A stretch of 64,000 nt of DNA from CAVRXQ01 sp963725215 (GCA_963725215.1 CAVRXQ010000005.1:62001-126000), one strand, 5' to 3'. Shown: positions 27,616-38,221, counted from the first letter of the stretch. Numbers and translations: made by a program. Notes: generated by a model from the letters alone, not told the origin.

Positions 27616-27917
27616 CTCCAGGTTGTGAGGCGGTTGTTGGAGGAGAACGGGTCAGCGCGCAGAACCGCGAGCCGGCGCTTCTTGCGAATTGATCGCGTTC
27701 AGCGCGTCGGCCACGCGCGCCTTTCAACTCGCGACGTAAAGGTGCTCGCGTGTTTTGGCACGTTCCGTACTACGATGCCCGCACTCGCAGGCCCGGAGGC
27801 GCGTGGGGTTGCCCATCGGACGTGGCACCGCCGGCCGCGCGAGCAGCCCGCTGACCCGGCACCGGTGCCCTTTCGGTCACAGACCCAGGACAGCAACCGA
27901 ATCGAGGAGGGGGAGAA
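27616..27917. other. Divergent intergenic region between the LuxR-type gene and the first peptide-transporter operon
   Basis: About 300 bases with no convincing coding frame. It must hold promoters for both flanking genes, but I saw no clear sigma-70 pair. A 12-bp palindrome (GGCACCGGTGCC, 27858-27869) lies about 50 bases before the solute-binding-protein start. A strong ribosome-binding site (GAGGAGGGGGAG, 27904-27915) ends the region. Confidence 0.5.
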
Positions 27918-29522
27918 TTGTTGGGAGACCAAATAGTCATCCGAACACGACTTGCTCGGATGATCGGAGTTTCGGCCGCGGCGCTGTTACTCGTGTCACT
28001 CGCGGGTGTGTCGGTATCTAGTGCGGCGAAGAGTCCTCGCACGCACCGGAAGGCACCGAACACGACGGTGATCCTCGGTACGACAGACCGGATCGTTGCG
28101 CTGGATCCCGCCGGCGCGTACGACCTGCCGTCGTGGACGATCCAGTACAACATCTACCAGACACTGATCAAATACATCCCGTACACGACGACGATCGTTC
28201 CTGATGCGGCGACGTGCGCGTGGCACGGGACGACGACCTACGTCTGCAAGGTGAAGTCGGGCCAGTACTTCTCGAACGGCGACGCCGTCACCGGGGCGGA
28301 CGTGGCGTATTCGTTCCAGCGGGTCTTGAAGATCAAGGACCCGAACGGCCCGGCGAGCCTGTTTGCGCCGATGAAGAGCGTGAGCGCTTCGGGGAACACC
28401 GTCACCTTCACGCTCAGCGCACCCGACGCGGCGTGGCCGGCGACTCTGACGACAGCCGCCGCCTCGATCGTCGACAAGAAGACATTTCCGTTCACCAAGC
28501 TGGAGCCCGACGCGAAGGTGATTGGATCCGGCGTGTACAAGATCTCGGCGTACACACCGAACCAGCTGATCTCGCTCGTGCCGAACCCCAAATATGGCGG
28601 GAACGACGTCTTGCACAACAACAAGTTCATCGTCCGCTATGAGGAGACCGCGACGACCCTCGTCTCAGACGAGCAGCAGGGCGCGGTTCAAATCGCGTAC
28701 CGAGAGCTGACCCCGACTGAGCTCACGGCGCTCGGAAACTCGAGGGGCGTGAAGATCCTTAAAGGTCAAGGCATCGAGATCCGCTACATCGCGTTCAACT
28801 TGAAGACCCAGCCCGGAGCGAACACCGCGCAGAAGCTTGCGATCAGAAAAGCCGTCGCGTACATCGTGAACCGGCAGTCGATCGCCAGTTTCGTCTACAA
28901 GGGGACCGCGAAGCCGCTGTACTCGATCATCCCGAACGCGCTGCAAGGTCACATCGACTCGTTCAAGCAGGTCTACGGGGCGAGCCCGAACCTGACCGCT
29001 GCGAAGTCTGCGCTTTCGGCCGCGGGAGTGAAGACGCCGGTGAGCTTCACCCTCTGGTACAACACGAACCACTACGGGGACACCGACCTCGCGACCGAAC
29101 TCCAGCGCGAGCTCGACGCGAGCGGATTGTTCAAGGTGTCGCTCTCCTCGGCGGAGTGGACGACGTACAGCTCGGCAGCGTTGACCAACCAGTACGGCGT
29201 GTTCCTCTTCGGATGGTTCCCGGACTTCCCGGACCCCGACGACTACACGGGGCCCTTCTACGCGTGCAAGACGGCGTTCATCAACGACCACTACTGCAAC
29301 GCGAACGTCGACAAGTGGATCGCGCAAGAAGAAGCCTCGACGGTCCCGTCGGTCCGCGACAGGGCCTTCGCGTCGCTCGAGGTCCAGACTGCGAAGGACA
29401 CACCGCTGATCCCGCTTTGGCAGGGTGGCCAGATCGCGGCGGTGAGAGACGGAATCACGGGCGTGCAGCAGACGCTCGACGCGTCCTACACGTTCCGGTT
29501 CTGGCTCGTCGGCAAGTCCTAG
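27918..29522 (+). CDS. Family 5 solute-binding protein of a peptide ABC transporter (system 1)
   Basis: A 534-residue extracellular solute-binding protein of the oligopeptide/dipeptide/nickel family. It has a signal peptide (RLARMIGVSAAALLLVSLAGVSVSSAAKS) without a lipobox cysteine. The family core includes VKSGQYFSNGDAVTGADVAYSFQRVL and KLAIRKAVAYIVNRQSIAS, and it ends in LIPLWQGGQIAAVRDGITG. The GWFPDFPDPDDYTGPFYAC segment is typical of peptide binders. TTG 27918 follows a strong purine-rich ribosome-binding site. Permease and ATPase genes follow on the same strand after a long hairpin, so it heads a complete transporter operon. Confidence 0.92.
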   Translation: MLGDQIVIRTRLARMIGVSAAALLLVSLAGVSVSSAAKSPRTHRKAPNTTVILGTTDRIVALDPAGAYDLPSWTIQYNIYQTLIKYIPYTTTIVPDAATCAWHGTTTYVCKVKSGQYFSNGDAVTGADVAYSFQRVLKIKDPNGPASLFAPMKSVSASGNTVTFTLSAPDAAWPATLTTAAASIVDKKTFPFTKLEPDAKVIGSGVYKISAYTPNQLISLVPNPKYGGNDVLHNNKFIVRYEETATTLVSDEQQGAVQIAYRELTPTELTALGNSRGVKILKGQGIEIRYIAFNLKTQPGANTAQKLAIRKAVAYIVNRQSIASFVYKGTAKPLYSIIPNALQGHIDSFKQVYGASPNLTAAKSALSAAGVKTPVSFTLWYNTNHYGDTDLATELQRELDASGLFKVSLSSAEWTTYSSAALTNQYGVFLFGWFPDFPDPDDYTGPFYACKTAFINDHYCNANVDKWIAQEEASTVPSVRDRAFASLEVQTAKDTPLIPLWQGGQIAAVRDGITGVQQTLDASYTFRFWLVGKS

Positions 29523-29530
29523 CGGGCTGA

Positions 29531-29565
29531 CCCGCTCGACCGGGCGTCACGCCCGGTCGAGCGGG
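29531..29565 (+). terminator. 16-bp perfect hairpin between solute-binding-protein and permease genes (system 1)
   Basis: CCCGCTCGACCGGGCG pairs perfectly with CGCCCGGTCGAGCGGG around a 3-base loop (TCA). It lies nine bases after the stop of the solute-binding-protein gene. No T-run follows, so full termination is doubtful. An mRNA 3'-end stabiliser or partial terminator that raises the amount of binding protein over permease fits best. Confidence 0.7.
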
Positions 29566-29593
29566 ACTCTCGAGTCCTCGGGAAGCGCTCACT

Positions 29594-30622
29594 TTGGCCC
29601 CACAGTCCGGCTCGCTCCGCCGGTACCTCGTGCAGCGGCTGCTGCTCGTAATACCGATGGTTTGGATCTTGCTGACGCTTGTTTTCGTGCTGCTGCGGGT
29701 CGCGCCGGGCAATCCGATCGTCGCCGCGCTCGGTGGACACCTTTCTCCTCAGCAGCTCGCGGTGAGGGAGAAGGCGGCTGGGTACGACCGCTCGCTCATC
29801 GTGCAGTACGGCGAGTACCTCCGGCAGGTCTTCACCGGCAACTTGGGGACGACGATCACCGATCACCGCTCCGTCACCCAGGTGATCGCGCAAAACGGCG
29901 CGGCGACCTTGGAGCTGACGGTTGCGGCGATGTTCGTCGCGCTCATCGTCGGCATCCCACTCGGCATCCTGGCGGGCAGGATGCGCGACACGTGGGTTGA
30001 CGCCGCGGCGCGCATATTCGGCATCGTCATCTATGCGGCGCCGGTGTTCTTCCTCGGACTACTCGCGCAGGAGTTGTTCGGTCACGTACTGAACTGGTTG
30101 CCGACGTCGAGCGAGGCGAGCGTGATCGTCCAAGCGGACCTCTCGCCGCACACCAACATCTTGATCCTCGACGCGATGATCGACGGCAAATGGGGTGACG
30201 TCCCCGATCTCTTCGCGCACCTCGTGCTGCCGGCGACGACACTCGGTCTTGTGATCGCGGGGGTCATCGTGCGTCTCGTGCGCGTCAACGTGATCCAGGC
30301 GATGAAGGGCGACTACATCGAAGCCGCGAGGGCGCGGGGCTTGAAAGAGCGATCGGTTGTTGTCCGCCACGCATTCCGCAACGCGCTCGTGCCGATCGTG
30401 ACGGTCACCGGACTTCAAGCGGCGCTGCTTTTGTCCGGCGCGGTGCTCACCGAAGAGACCTTCAACTGGCCGGGAATCGGCAACGAGCTCATCTACTACT
30501 TGGAGAGCCGCGACTACATCGCGGTGCAAGGGATCATCACCGTCTTCGCGCTGGCGGTCGTCGCGATCAGCTTGCTGATCGATCTCATCAACGCGTGGAT
30601 CGACCCGAGGGTGAGGTACTAG
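29594..30622 (+). CDS. DppB-type peptide ABC transporter permease (system 1)
   Basis: A 342-residue inner-membrane permease with six predicted helices. The N-terminus has RRYLVQRLLLVIPMVWILLTLVFVLLRVAPGNP, typical of DppB/OppB. The EAA loop is EAARARGLKERSVVVRHAFRNALVPIVT, and the family C-terminus is LIDLINAWIDPRVRY. The start is TTG 29594. The stop TAG shares one base with the GTG of the next gene (TAGTG), implying translational coupling. Confidence 0.93.
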   Translation: MAPQSGSLRRYLVQRLLLVIPMVWILLTLVFVLLRVAPGNPIVAALGGHLSPQQLAVREKAAGYDRSLIVQYGEYLRQVFTGNLGTTITDHRSVTQVIAQNGAATLELTVAAMFVALIVGIPLGILAGRMRDTWVDAAARIFGIVIYAAPVFFLGLLAQELFGHVLNWLPTSSEASVIVQADLSPHTNILILDAMIDGKWGDVPDLFAHLVLPATTLGLVIAGVIVRLVRVNVIQAMKGDYIEAARARGLKERSVVVRHAFRNALVPIVTVTGLQAALLLSGAVLTEETFNWPGIGNELIYYLESRDYIAVQGIITVFALAVVAISLLIDLINAWIDPRVRY

Positions 30623-32661
30623 TGGCGACGACGATCGCCCCCGGCGAGATCAATATCCGACTCGAGCGCCGAGGCGGCGAGGAGCAACGGTTTCGCGGCA
30701 TCCGCCGCGCCTTCGCGCCGCTTGCCACGGCGAAGGGACTCCCGAAGTGGCTGTTCTGGACGGGTGCCGCGATCACCCTCCTCTTCCTCGTGCTGGCGAT
30801 CTTCGCCCCGGAGATCGCGCCTTACGGCTTCAACCAGTACGCCGCGCACGGCTTGCGCTTTCCCCAGCAGGGGGCGCCTTCGGCGGCGCACTGGTTCGGC
30901 ACCACCGTCGCTTACGAGGACGTCTATTCGCGGGTGATCTTCGGCGCGAGGACCTCGATCGAGGTCGTCGTTTTGGCGCTCGCGTTCTCGATCGCGATCG
31001 GCGTGCCGTTGGGGCTGATCTCGGGGTACTTCGGGGGATGGCTCGATCGCGTCCTCGTGCTGATCAACGATTCGATCTTCGCCTTCCCGTACTTGCTGCT
31101 GGCGATCGTCATCGCCTTCTTGTTGTCGACCTCGGTCGGCGGCGGCGTCCTCACTGCCGCGATCGCGATCACCGCGGTTTACGTTCCCCAGTACTTTCGC
31201 GTCGTCCGCAACACCGTCCTGTCGGTGCGCGAGGAGCCGTATGTCGAAGCCGGTCGCGCGCTCGGCGCGCGGCCGAGGACCGTGATTCGTCGCTACGTCT
31301 TCGCGAACGTCATCCAGTCGGTGCCCGTTGTCGCCTCTTTGAACGCCGCCGACGCGATCTTGACCCTGGCTGGCTTGTCGTTCCTCGGCATCGGGATGGA
31401 CCCGTCGGTCGCGGCGGAGTGGGGCTACGACATTTCGCGAGGCATAGCCGACGCGCAAGCCGGATACTGGTGGACCGGGCTGTTCCCCGGTCTCGCCGTC
31501 GTCCTGCTCGTCGCCGGGCTCACCTTTGTCGGCGAGGGGTTGAATGACTCGCTCAACCCGCTGTTGCGCCGCCCGCGGCACACGCGGTTCGCGATGCCCA
31601 GCCTTGCGCGCCCGGCGACGATCGCATCCGAGCAGCGAGCCACTCCGGTGCTTTCGGTGCGCGATCTGCGCGTTTGGTACGCGACTGGTTACGGACCTTT
31701 GCACGCGGTCGACGGAGTGAGCTTCGAGATCAATGAACGCGAGACCCTCGGCCTCGTCGGCGAGTCAGGCTGTGGGAAGACGACCCTCGGACGCGGACTG
31801 CTCGGCCTGCTCCCGGACGACACGATTCGCGACGGCACGATCGGATTCGAAGGGCGCGATTTATTGAAGGTAAGCGCAGCGGAGATGCGCGAACTGCGGG
31901 GTCAGAAGATCGGGCTCGTCTTCCAAGAGCCGATGACGCGACTCGACCCTTTGATGCGGATCTCCGATCACTTCGCCGAGGTCCTGCGCGCCCACGACCC
32001 GGATATCACCGACGCCGAGATCCGCAGGCGCTCGCTCGAGGCGCTCGGAGGGGTGGGGATCCCCCCGACCCGGTTCCGCAACTACCCCTACGAGTTCTCG
32101 GGCGGGATGCGCCAGCGCATCATGATCGCGCTCGCGCTCGTCCTGCAGCCGCGCTTTGTGATCGCCGACGAGCCGACGACCGCTTTAGACGTTTTGGTCG
32201 AAGCGCAGATCCTCTCGATCATCGCCGACTTGAAACGCAACTTCGACACCGCGCTTTTGCTCATCACGCACAACCTCGGCATCGTCGCCGAATCTTGTGA
32301 TCGCGTCGCGGTGATGTACGCCGGGCGCATCGTCGAACAAGGCAGCGTCTCGGAGATCTTCACGAATCCAGAGCATCCCTACACCCAAGAGCTCATGGCC
32401 TCGACGATCTCGTTGTCGACACGCGAGCTGCATTACATCCCGGGCTCGCCCCCGCACCTCGTCGACCCACCGCCTGGCTGTCGCTTTGCACCTCGTTGCC
32501 CCCATGCGATGCGGGTCTGCGAGGAAAAGTCGCCGATCGGGGTCGAACTCCGGTCGGGGAACCTCGTCGAGTGCTGGCTGCACGGCCCGGAAGGAGAGAT
32601 CCCCCTGGGCGGCGATCGCCTGCTCGAGCGCGCGGAGATCGGGATTGCCGACGAAGCCTGA
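30622..32661 (+). CDS. Fused DppC-type permease and DppD-type ATPase (system 1)
   Basis: One 679-residue chain joins two normally separate subunits. Residues about 1-320 form a DppC permease, with the EAA loop EAGRALGARPRTVIRRYVFANVI and the end NDSLNPLLRR. After a short linker, residues about 340-650 form a DppD ATPase with Walker A GESGCGKTT, signature FSGGMRQRI, Walker B FVIADEPTTALD and the oligopeptide-type cysteine cluster CRFAPRCPHAMRVC. GTG 30622 is chosen because it follows the previous stop; the frame is open further upstream. Each complex would carry one such chain, paired with DppB and the second ATPase. Confidence 0.92.
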   Translation: MATTIAPGEINIRLERRGGEEQRFRGIRRAFAPLATAKGLPKWLFWTGAAITLLFLVLAIFAPEIAPYGFNQYAAHGLRFPQQGAPSAAHWFGTTVAYEDVYSRVIFGARTSIEVVVLALAFSIAIGVPLGLISGYFGGWLDRVLVLINDSIFAFPYLLLAIVIAFLLSTSVGGGVLTAAIAITAVYVPQYFRVVRNTVLSVREEPYVEAGRALGARPRTVIRRYVFANVIQSVPVVASLNAADAILTLAGLSFLGIGMDPSVAAEWGYDISRGIADAQAGYWWTGLFPGLAVVLLVAGLTFVGEGLNDSLNPLLRRPRHTRFAMPSLARPATIASEQRATPVLSVRDLRVWYATGYGPLHAVDGVSFEINERETLGLVGESGCGKTTLGRGLLGLLPDDTIRDGTIGFEGRDLLKVSAAEMRELRGQKIGLVFQEPMTRLDPLMRISDHFAEVLRAHDPDITDAEIRRRSLEALGGVGIPPTRFRNYPYEFSGGMRQRIMIALALVLQPRFVIADEPTTALDVLVEAQILSIIADLKRNFDTALLLITHNLGIVAESCDRVAVMYAGRIVEQGSVSEIFTNPEHPYTQELMASTISLSTRELHYIPGSPPHLVDPPPGCRFAPRCPHAMRVCEEKSPIGVELRSGNLVECWLHGPEGEIPLGGDRLLERAEIGIADEA

Positions 32662-33953
32662 CGCGCCCGTCCTGCTCGACGTGCGCGACCTCAAGGTCCA
32701 TTTCGCCCTGCGCGGGAGCTTTCTCCAGCGCATGGTCGGCCGCGACACCGGCTCGGTGAAGGCAGTCGACGGGGTCAGTTTCTCCCTGCGAAAAGGAGAG
32801 GTCCTCGGTCTCGTCGGCGAGTCCGGCAGCGGCAAGACGACGCTTTCGCGCGCCGTGCTCTCGCTCGTCAAAGTGACGTCCGGATCGATCGCGTTCGACG
32901 GCGAGACGATCAGCGATCTCACAGAGCGGCAGTTCCGTCCGTTGCGCAAGCGGATGCAGCTCATCTTCCAGGACCCGCACGCCTCGCTGAATCCGGCGAT
33001 GACGATCCTGCAAGCGGTCGGGCACCCGCTGCGCATTCACCACGTCGCGAATTCCGACGCCGACGTGCAGGCGCGGGTCTCCGAAGCGCTCGAGCGCGTC
33101 GGCCTCGTGCCCGTCGAGCGCTTTTTGTACAAGTACCCGGGCGATCTTTCGGGAGGACAGAAACAGCGCGCCGTCCTCGCGCGGGCGATCATCCTCGGAC
33201 CGGACCTCGTGGTCGCGGACGAGCCGGTCTCGATGCTCGACATGAGCGTGCGGGCGAAGGTGCTCGAGCTGATGGGCGACTTGAAGCGCGGGCTCGGGCT
33301 CACCTATCTCTATGTGACCCACGACCTCGCGACGGCGCGGTACTTCTGTGACCGGATCGCGATCATGTACTTGGGGCGGATCGTCGAGATCGGCTCCGCG
33401 GCAGAGATTTACGCCAACCCCAGACACCCGTACACGAAGGCGCTGCTCGAGGCGATTCCCGAACCGGACCCCCGCCGCGCGATCCCTCGCGACCTGCCGC
33501 GGGGCGAGGTACCGGACGCCGTCCTCCCGCCGCTCGGCTGCTCGTTCCACCCGCGATGTCCGCCGCGCCTTCGAGCGATGCGGTTGGGAAAGTCGTGACC
33601 TGCGATCGATGCTCGAGGCGCGCTGGGCTGCGCTCGGTCCCGAAGAGTTCCAGCGCGAACGGGGCATCGTCGGCGCGCTCAATGGCCTCGACGCGCCCTC
33701 GACGGAGGCGGTCGTCCACGCTGCGCGCGGACATCAGGGGAGTGAGGTGACCGGGCTGCTCGCCGAGCACCGAGCCGCGACGAGCGACGATCCGATCTGG
33801 AAAGGCGTCGAGTCGATCGAGACGATGCCGGGCGCGGTCAAGGTCCGCTTCTTGGCGCACGAGGACCCGCGGCTGCAGCCGATCGCCAACGGCGGCGAAG
33901 AGCCGGTCGAAGTCGCCTGTCACCTCTACGGAAGCGGGGCGGTCGCCCGCTAA
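32645..33953 (+). pseudogene. DppF-type peptide transporter ATPase with a frameshift near the C-terminus (system 1)
   Basis: From TTG 32645 (GGAG seven bases upstream) an ATPase of the DppF class reads with Walker A GESGSGKTT, signature LSGGQKQRAVLARA and Walker B LVVADEPVSMLDMS. At about 33560 the frame changes: it runs into LGCSFHPRCPPRLRAMRLGKS and stops at 33598. The expected continuation, RAFERCGWESRD and about 120 more residues to 33953, is in the next frame. A one-base change in CCGCCGCGCC explains it. All nucleotide-binding motifs precede the shift, so the 317-residue product may still work without its tail. Confidence 0.8.
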
Positions 33954-33967
33954 TCGGCCGGGCAGCG

Positions 33968-34942
33968 GTGGTTCGTTGCGCCGCTCCCTCTTACTCCACT
34001 AAAGTCACCGATTCAGTGGACTTCTCCCCTGCCGCTTTCGCCGCCGGCCTCGGCGTCGGCTTGATCGTCGGTCTGACGGGATCGGGCGGCGGGGCACTGC
34101 TCACCCCGATCCTCATCCTCGCCATGGGGGCGAACGCGAAGGTCGCCGTGACGACCGACCTCGTCGCCTCTCTCGTCATGCGCCCGGCGGCGGCCGTCGT
34201 CCACCTGAAGCGTTCCGTCGTCAACTGGCCGATCGCGAAGTGGCTCGTCGTCGGGTCCGTGCCAACGGCATTCGCCTCCGGCGCGGTGTCGGGAGCGTTC
34301 ATCCCCGCCCACTCGGCGGACACAGTGCTCGAGCCCGTGATCGGTGCGCTGCTCATCGTTTCGGGAGCCGGCGCCGTTGCTCGTCGATTCGCGCGCCGCG
34401 CGACGTCCGAACGCGCCGTCGGCGCCGGCCGGACCGTCGTCGCACGTCCCCTCGTCACAGTTGCCATCGGTGTCTTCGGTGGCATCGCGGTCGGCGTGAC
34501 CTCCGTCGGTTCCGGCACGTTGATTCTCGTTGCGCTGGCGTTCGTTTATCCGGGCCTCACCGCCTACGAGCTCGTCGGCACCGACCTCGTCCAGGCGGTG
34601 CCGCTCGTTCTCGCGGCGGCGGCGGGACACCTCGTCGTCGGGGGAGTGCACGTTCCCCTGACCTTCTCGGTCGTGCTGGGTGGTCTCCCGGGAGCGCTCT
34701 TCGGCGCCTGGGTGACCAAGTTTCTTTCCGCCCGCAATCTCGGTGTCATCGTCGCCGGAGTGATCTTCGCCTCCGGATGTGCCCTCATCGGGTGGGTGCC
34801 GGGCTTGATCGTCGGCGCGTGCGCCGCGCTCATAGTCTCCGTGGCCCTCGTGATCACCCGTCGTCGGACAGCGCGCCTTGCCGTCACGACGACGCCCGAA
34901 GAGTTGACAACGCCTGCGGATATCTTGGCGCGTAGCCCGTAG
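33968..34942 (+). CDS. TSUP (TauE/SafE)-family membrane permease
   Basis: A 324-residue membrane protein with about eight helices in two repeats. Each repeat carries the family glycine motif: GLTGSGGGALLTPILI near the start and VGVTSVGSGTLILVALAF in the second half. Members export or import sulfite, sulfonates or other small anions; the substrate here is unknown. GTG 33968 or GTG 34016 may be the start; the latter gives VDFSPAAFAAGLG directly before helix 1. It follows the peptide-transporter operon by 14 bases and is followed by a strong hairpin. Confidence 0.85.
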   Translation: MVRCAAPSYSTKVTDSVDFSPAAFAAGLGVGLIVGLTGSGGGALLTPILILAMGANAKVAVTTDLVASLVMRPAAAVVHLKRSVVNWPIAKWLVVGSVPTAFASGAVSGAFIPAHSADTVLEPVIGALLIVSGAGAVARRFARRATSERAVGAGRTVVARPLVTVAIGVFGGIAVGVTSVGSGTLILVALAFVYPGLTAYELVGTDLVQAVPLVLAAAAGHLVVGGVHVPLTFSVVLGGLPGALFGAWVTKFLSARNLGVIVAGVIFASGCALIGWVPGLIVGACAALIVSVALVITRRRTARLAVTTTPEELTTPADILARSP

Positions 34943-34949
34943 CCGGCGC

Positions 34950-34976
34950 CTCGCGGCGGCCTTCCGTCGCCGCGAG
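34950..34976 (+). terminator. Hairpin after the TSUP permease gene
   Basis: CTCGCGGCG and CGCCGCGAG form a perfect 9-bp stem around a 9-base loop, eight bases after the stop. No T-run follows. It is probably the 3' end of the peptide-transporter/TSUP transcript. Confidence 0.55.
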
Positions 34977-35068
34977 ACTCCCGCACCAGCGGCCCTCTTC
35001 AGCGCTAGCACAAGCGGCGGCGACCCACGCCGTTTCCGGCCTCGTGATGCGATGTACGGTCAATTGGC

Positions 35069-38000
35069 GTGGGAGCGCGGATTCGTGCGATTCAGCCGCG
35101 GCTCGGCTTGATCGCCCACGCGCTCCGATGGCGATTCGGATCTTCGGTGATGCTGTTCGTCATCGCGACGCTCGCAATCGCCGGCGCCGCGGTCGGTCCG
35201 ATCTTCCTCGCATCGTCTGACAATTCCGTCCTCGCATCGACGCTTTCGTCCGCTCCTGCGGGCAACGCCGACGTGCTGTTCCTCGAGAGCGGGCCGAACT
35301 CGGTCATCCACGAGATCAATCAAGCGGCCAAGACGGCGAACGTCGCCAGTCACAACCTGCTCGGCAAGCCGATCTTCGTCGCGGACCTCGGCACCGGGTA
35401 CCTGCAGTCGCGCGTCCTGTTCATCGAGGACCTTTTCTGGCGGACCGGACATCTGCGGCCACCTTCGCATCGTCCAAGGCGTTTGCGCGACGAGGAACGG
35501 CACCGTGTCGCTCAGCGCGAGGAGCGCCAAGGCTCTCAACGCGCACGTCGGTGAACGGCTCGACCTGCGGCTCGCGAACAGTCCGAAACGGACTCCGGTC
35601 AAAGTCGTCGGGATCTATCTGCAACCGCCAACCTCGAACACGCCGTACTGGCGGAACGTCGATTACTTCTCATTCGGCTCTGGAAGCACGGTCGGAACGA
35701 ATGCGGGTGCAACCGCCGGCGCGCTCGTCATCGATCGTCCTCGACCCACTCGTCACGACGCGTGCGACGGTGTATTCCGCCGCGACCACGAACGAGCAGG
35801 TTCAGTACTCGGTCGACATCGCTTGGCGCAGACAGGCTTGGGTGGTCGGAAAGACCAGGCTCGAAGGAGCGCTTTCCGCGATCAATCGCTCGCTGCTCAA
35901 TAAGTACCAGCTGCAGGTTGAATCGCTGCTGCCGTCGATCATCGCCACTGCACAGCACAGCGAGAACCTCATGAGCGCGGTCGTGCTCGCGATCGTGCTG
36001 CAGCTCGTGTTGCTGGCGTTGGTCGTCCTTTATTCCCTCGGACGATCGACCGCCGCGGGTCGTCGCGTCGAAGCTGACTTCGCGCGCCGGCGGGGCTTCA
36101 CCCGCGCCGGGCTCTTGTGGCTCGCCGTCTCCGAACCGGCGGCATTGATCGGCGCCGCCTTGCCCATCGGGATCCTCGTCGCCTGGGTCGGGATGCGGAT
36201 CTTCGGCGCCTCGTACCTGTACAACGGGGTGGCCGTCGATGTGACGGGGCTATCCGTCCTCGCGGCGCTCGGCGCGTTCGTGGCGGCGATCGTTGCGACA
36301 GCGCTTGCTTCGTACGGGCTGTGGAGACGCGCCTCGAGCGAGAAGAGTCGGAAAGCGGCGACGGTCGCCGTGATGGTCGACGCGTTCGGCGCGGCGCTCG
36401 GCGTCGCCGGTCTGCTCGCGCTGGCGACGAAGGGAGCGTTGAACGGCACCCACGCCAACCCGCTCGCGGCCGCCGCGCCGGGCCTTCTCGCCGTGGGCGG
36501 GGCCGTGATAGGGCTCAGATTGCTGGCGCTGTTGGCGAATGCGCTCATTCGCTCGAGCAACGGATCGCGTCACGTCGCGTGGTTCCTCGCGGTTCGTCAA
36601 ATCGGGCGCCGTCCGGAACTTCTTCGTCGTCTTTTCCCGCTCGCCGCGGCATCGTCGGTCGTGCTGTTCGCGGTCGGGAGCTACGCGCTCGCGTCACAGA
36701 ACCGAAGCCCGGGTCGCGGACTTCGAGGTCGGTGCAGTATCGGGTCGTCGACGTCTCCCCGCCACTCGGGGTGAACTTCCTCGCCGCGGTGCGGGCGGCG
36801 GATCCGACGGGCAAAGAGGCGATGGCCGTCGCGTACGACTACGCGCAGAACGGCGAGCTCTTGGCCGTCGACGCCTCGCGGTTCGCGGCGTATCGGGTCG
36901 TGGCCGTCGGGACTGACGTCGAAGTCCGCGGCGTCGGTCATGCGCGGGGTCGAGGTGAAACTTCCCGGCGCCGTCGTGTTCGGCGGAGCGAACTTGAAGG
37001 TCCGACTCGATGCGTCGGATGAGTCTCCGGCGATCCTCGGCGTGGTCGAAGTGCTCAATGAGACGTACGTCGCCCAGTACTACGAGTACTTCGGTCCGCT
37101 GAAACGGGGAACACACAGCTACGTCGTTCCGCTTCAAGGAGATTGCGCCAACCCGTGCAGGCTCATCGGGCCTCGGCTTCTCCTATCTGAACTCGAACGA
37201 GGTCGGATCGTCGAATGTGATGATCCGCCTGGATTCGCTTTCGATCGACGCACCGCAATCCGCTTGGAAGCCCGTTTCCTTCGGCGCGCGCAAGCGGGGT
37301 TCGTGGACGGCGCCGTCCGGGGGGATGAGCGTCGCTTCGTACGCGAAAGGCATGCCAGGCATCGAGTTCAAGATCCCCTCCGAGAACCTGATCTCGGGAG
37401 TCATTGCTGGACCCTCGTTCCTTCCGAATGCGATTCCCGCATTCGAAACGGACGAACTCAGCTCAATCAACCCGCCTTCGACGGCCGGCGATTTTCCCTA
37501 CGAGGGACTCGATGGGAGTTCGATCACGCTGAAGGCCGTCGAGACCGTTCCGGCGATACCCGAGATCGGACAGGACGGCGCGCTCGTCGATCTGACACGT
37601 CGCCCAGCTGGCGGAGAGCCAAGAACCCGTCTTCACCTACTACCAGGTGTGGATGACGAGGTCGGCGAAACCGTCGATCCTCGAACGCTTGCGTCACAAC
37701 GGCTTCCAGATCGGCTCGTCGTCTTACGAGTCGCAGCGACTGTCGACGCTCAACCACACCGGACTCGCACTTGCGTACGACTTGGCGCTGCTTGCGACGC
37801 CGATCGCGGTCTTGCTCGCCGTCGGAGCGATCGTCTTCGCGATCGCGGCCGAAGGTAGACGCCGCCGACATCACATCGCCTCGCTCGCGGCGGTCGGGAT
37901 CCCTCGCAATGTGGTCCGACGTTCCCTGATGATCGAGAACGCGACGCTCCTCATCGCAGCATTGTTCATCGGTGGGGCATTCGGTTTCGCCGCGGACGCG

Positions 38001-38189
38001 TTGGCTTTGGCTTCGCTCCCCGAGTTCGCGAGCGGCACGAACGGCCTTCCTTTGGCGACGGGCCTTCCCACCGGGGCGCTGTTCATCGCGATCGGCGTTC
38101 TCTCTTTCGTGCTTGTCGTCTCGGCGACGTTCGCTTCTCGTCTCGTCGTGCGGCAAGCGTTCGGGCAGCGGTCCCTCGAGCAGCGCTGA
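35069..38189 (+). pseudogene. Multiply frameshifted FtsX/MacB-type permease gene
   Basis: Pieces of one long membrane protein of about 1,040 residues follow each other in changing frames. They are: 35069-35440 (N-terminal helix FGSSVMLFVIATLAIAGAAVG), 35505-35740, 35741-36710 (VVLAIVLQLVLLALVVLYSLGRSTAAGRRVEADFARRRG, with FtsX-like helices), three short pieces to 37160, 37200-37600, and 37647-38189 (final helices with LAAVGIPRNVVRRSLMIENATLLIA). At least six frame changes are needed. The layout matches large ABC-type export permeases of the FtsX superfamily. No matching ATPase adjoins it. Codon use stays coding-like in each piece, so inactivation seems recent. Confidence 0.8.
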
Positions 38190-38221
38190 ACGACCGCGCT
38201 CGTGAGAGAACGGCCTGAGCA

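Noticed and set aside
27755..27776. TTGGCA and TACGAT before the first peptide-transporter operon as a promoter
   Set aside because: Only ten bases separate the two hexamers, too few for sigma-70, and the sigma-54 pattern does not fit either.
27496..27936. Plus-strand frame overlapping the LuxR-type gene
   Set aside because: It is antisense to the LuxR coding sequence for its first part and has no recognisable pattern in the rest.
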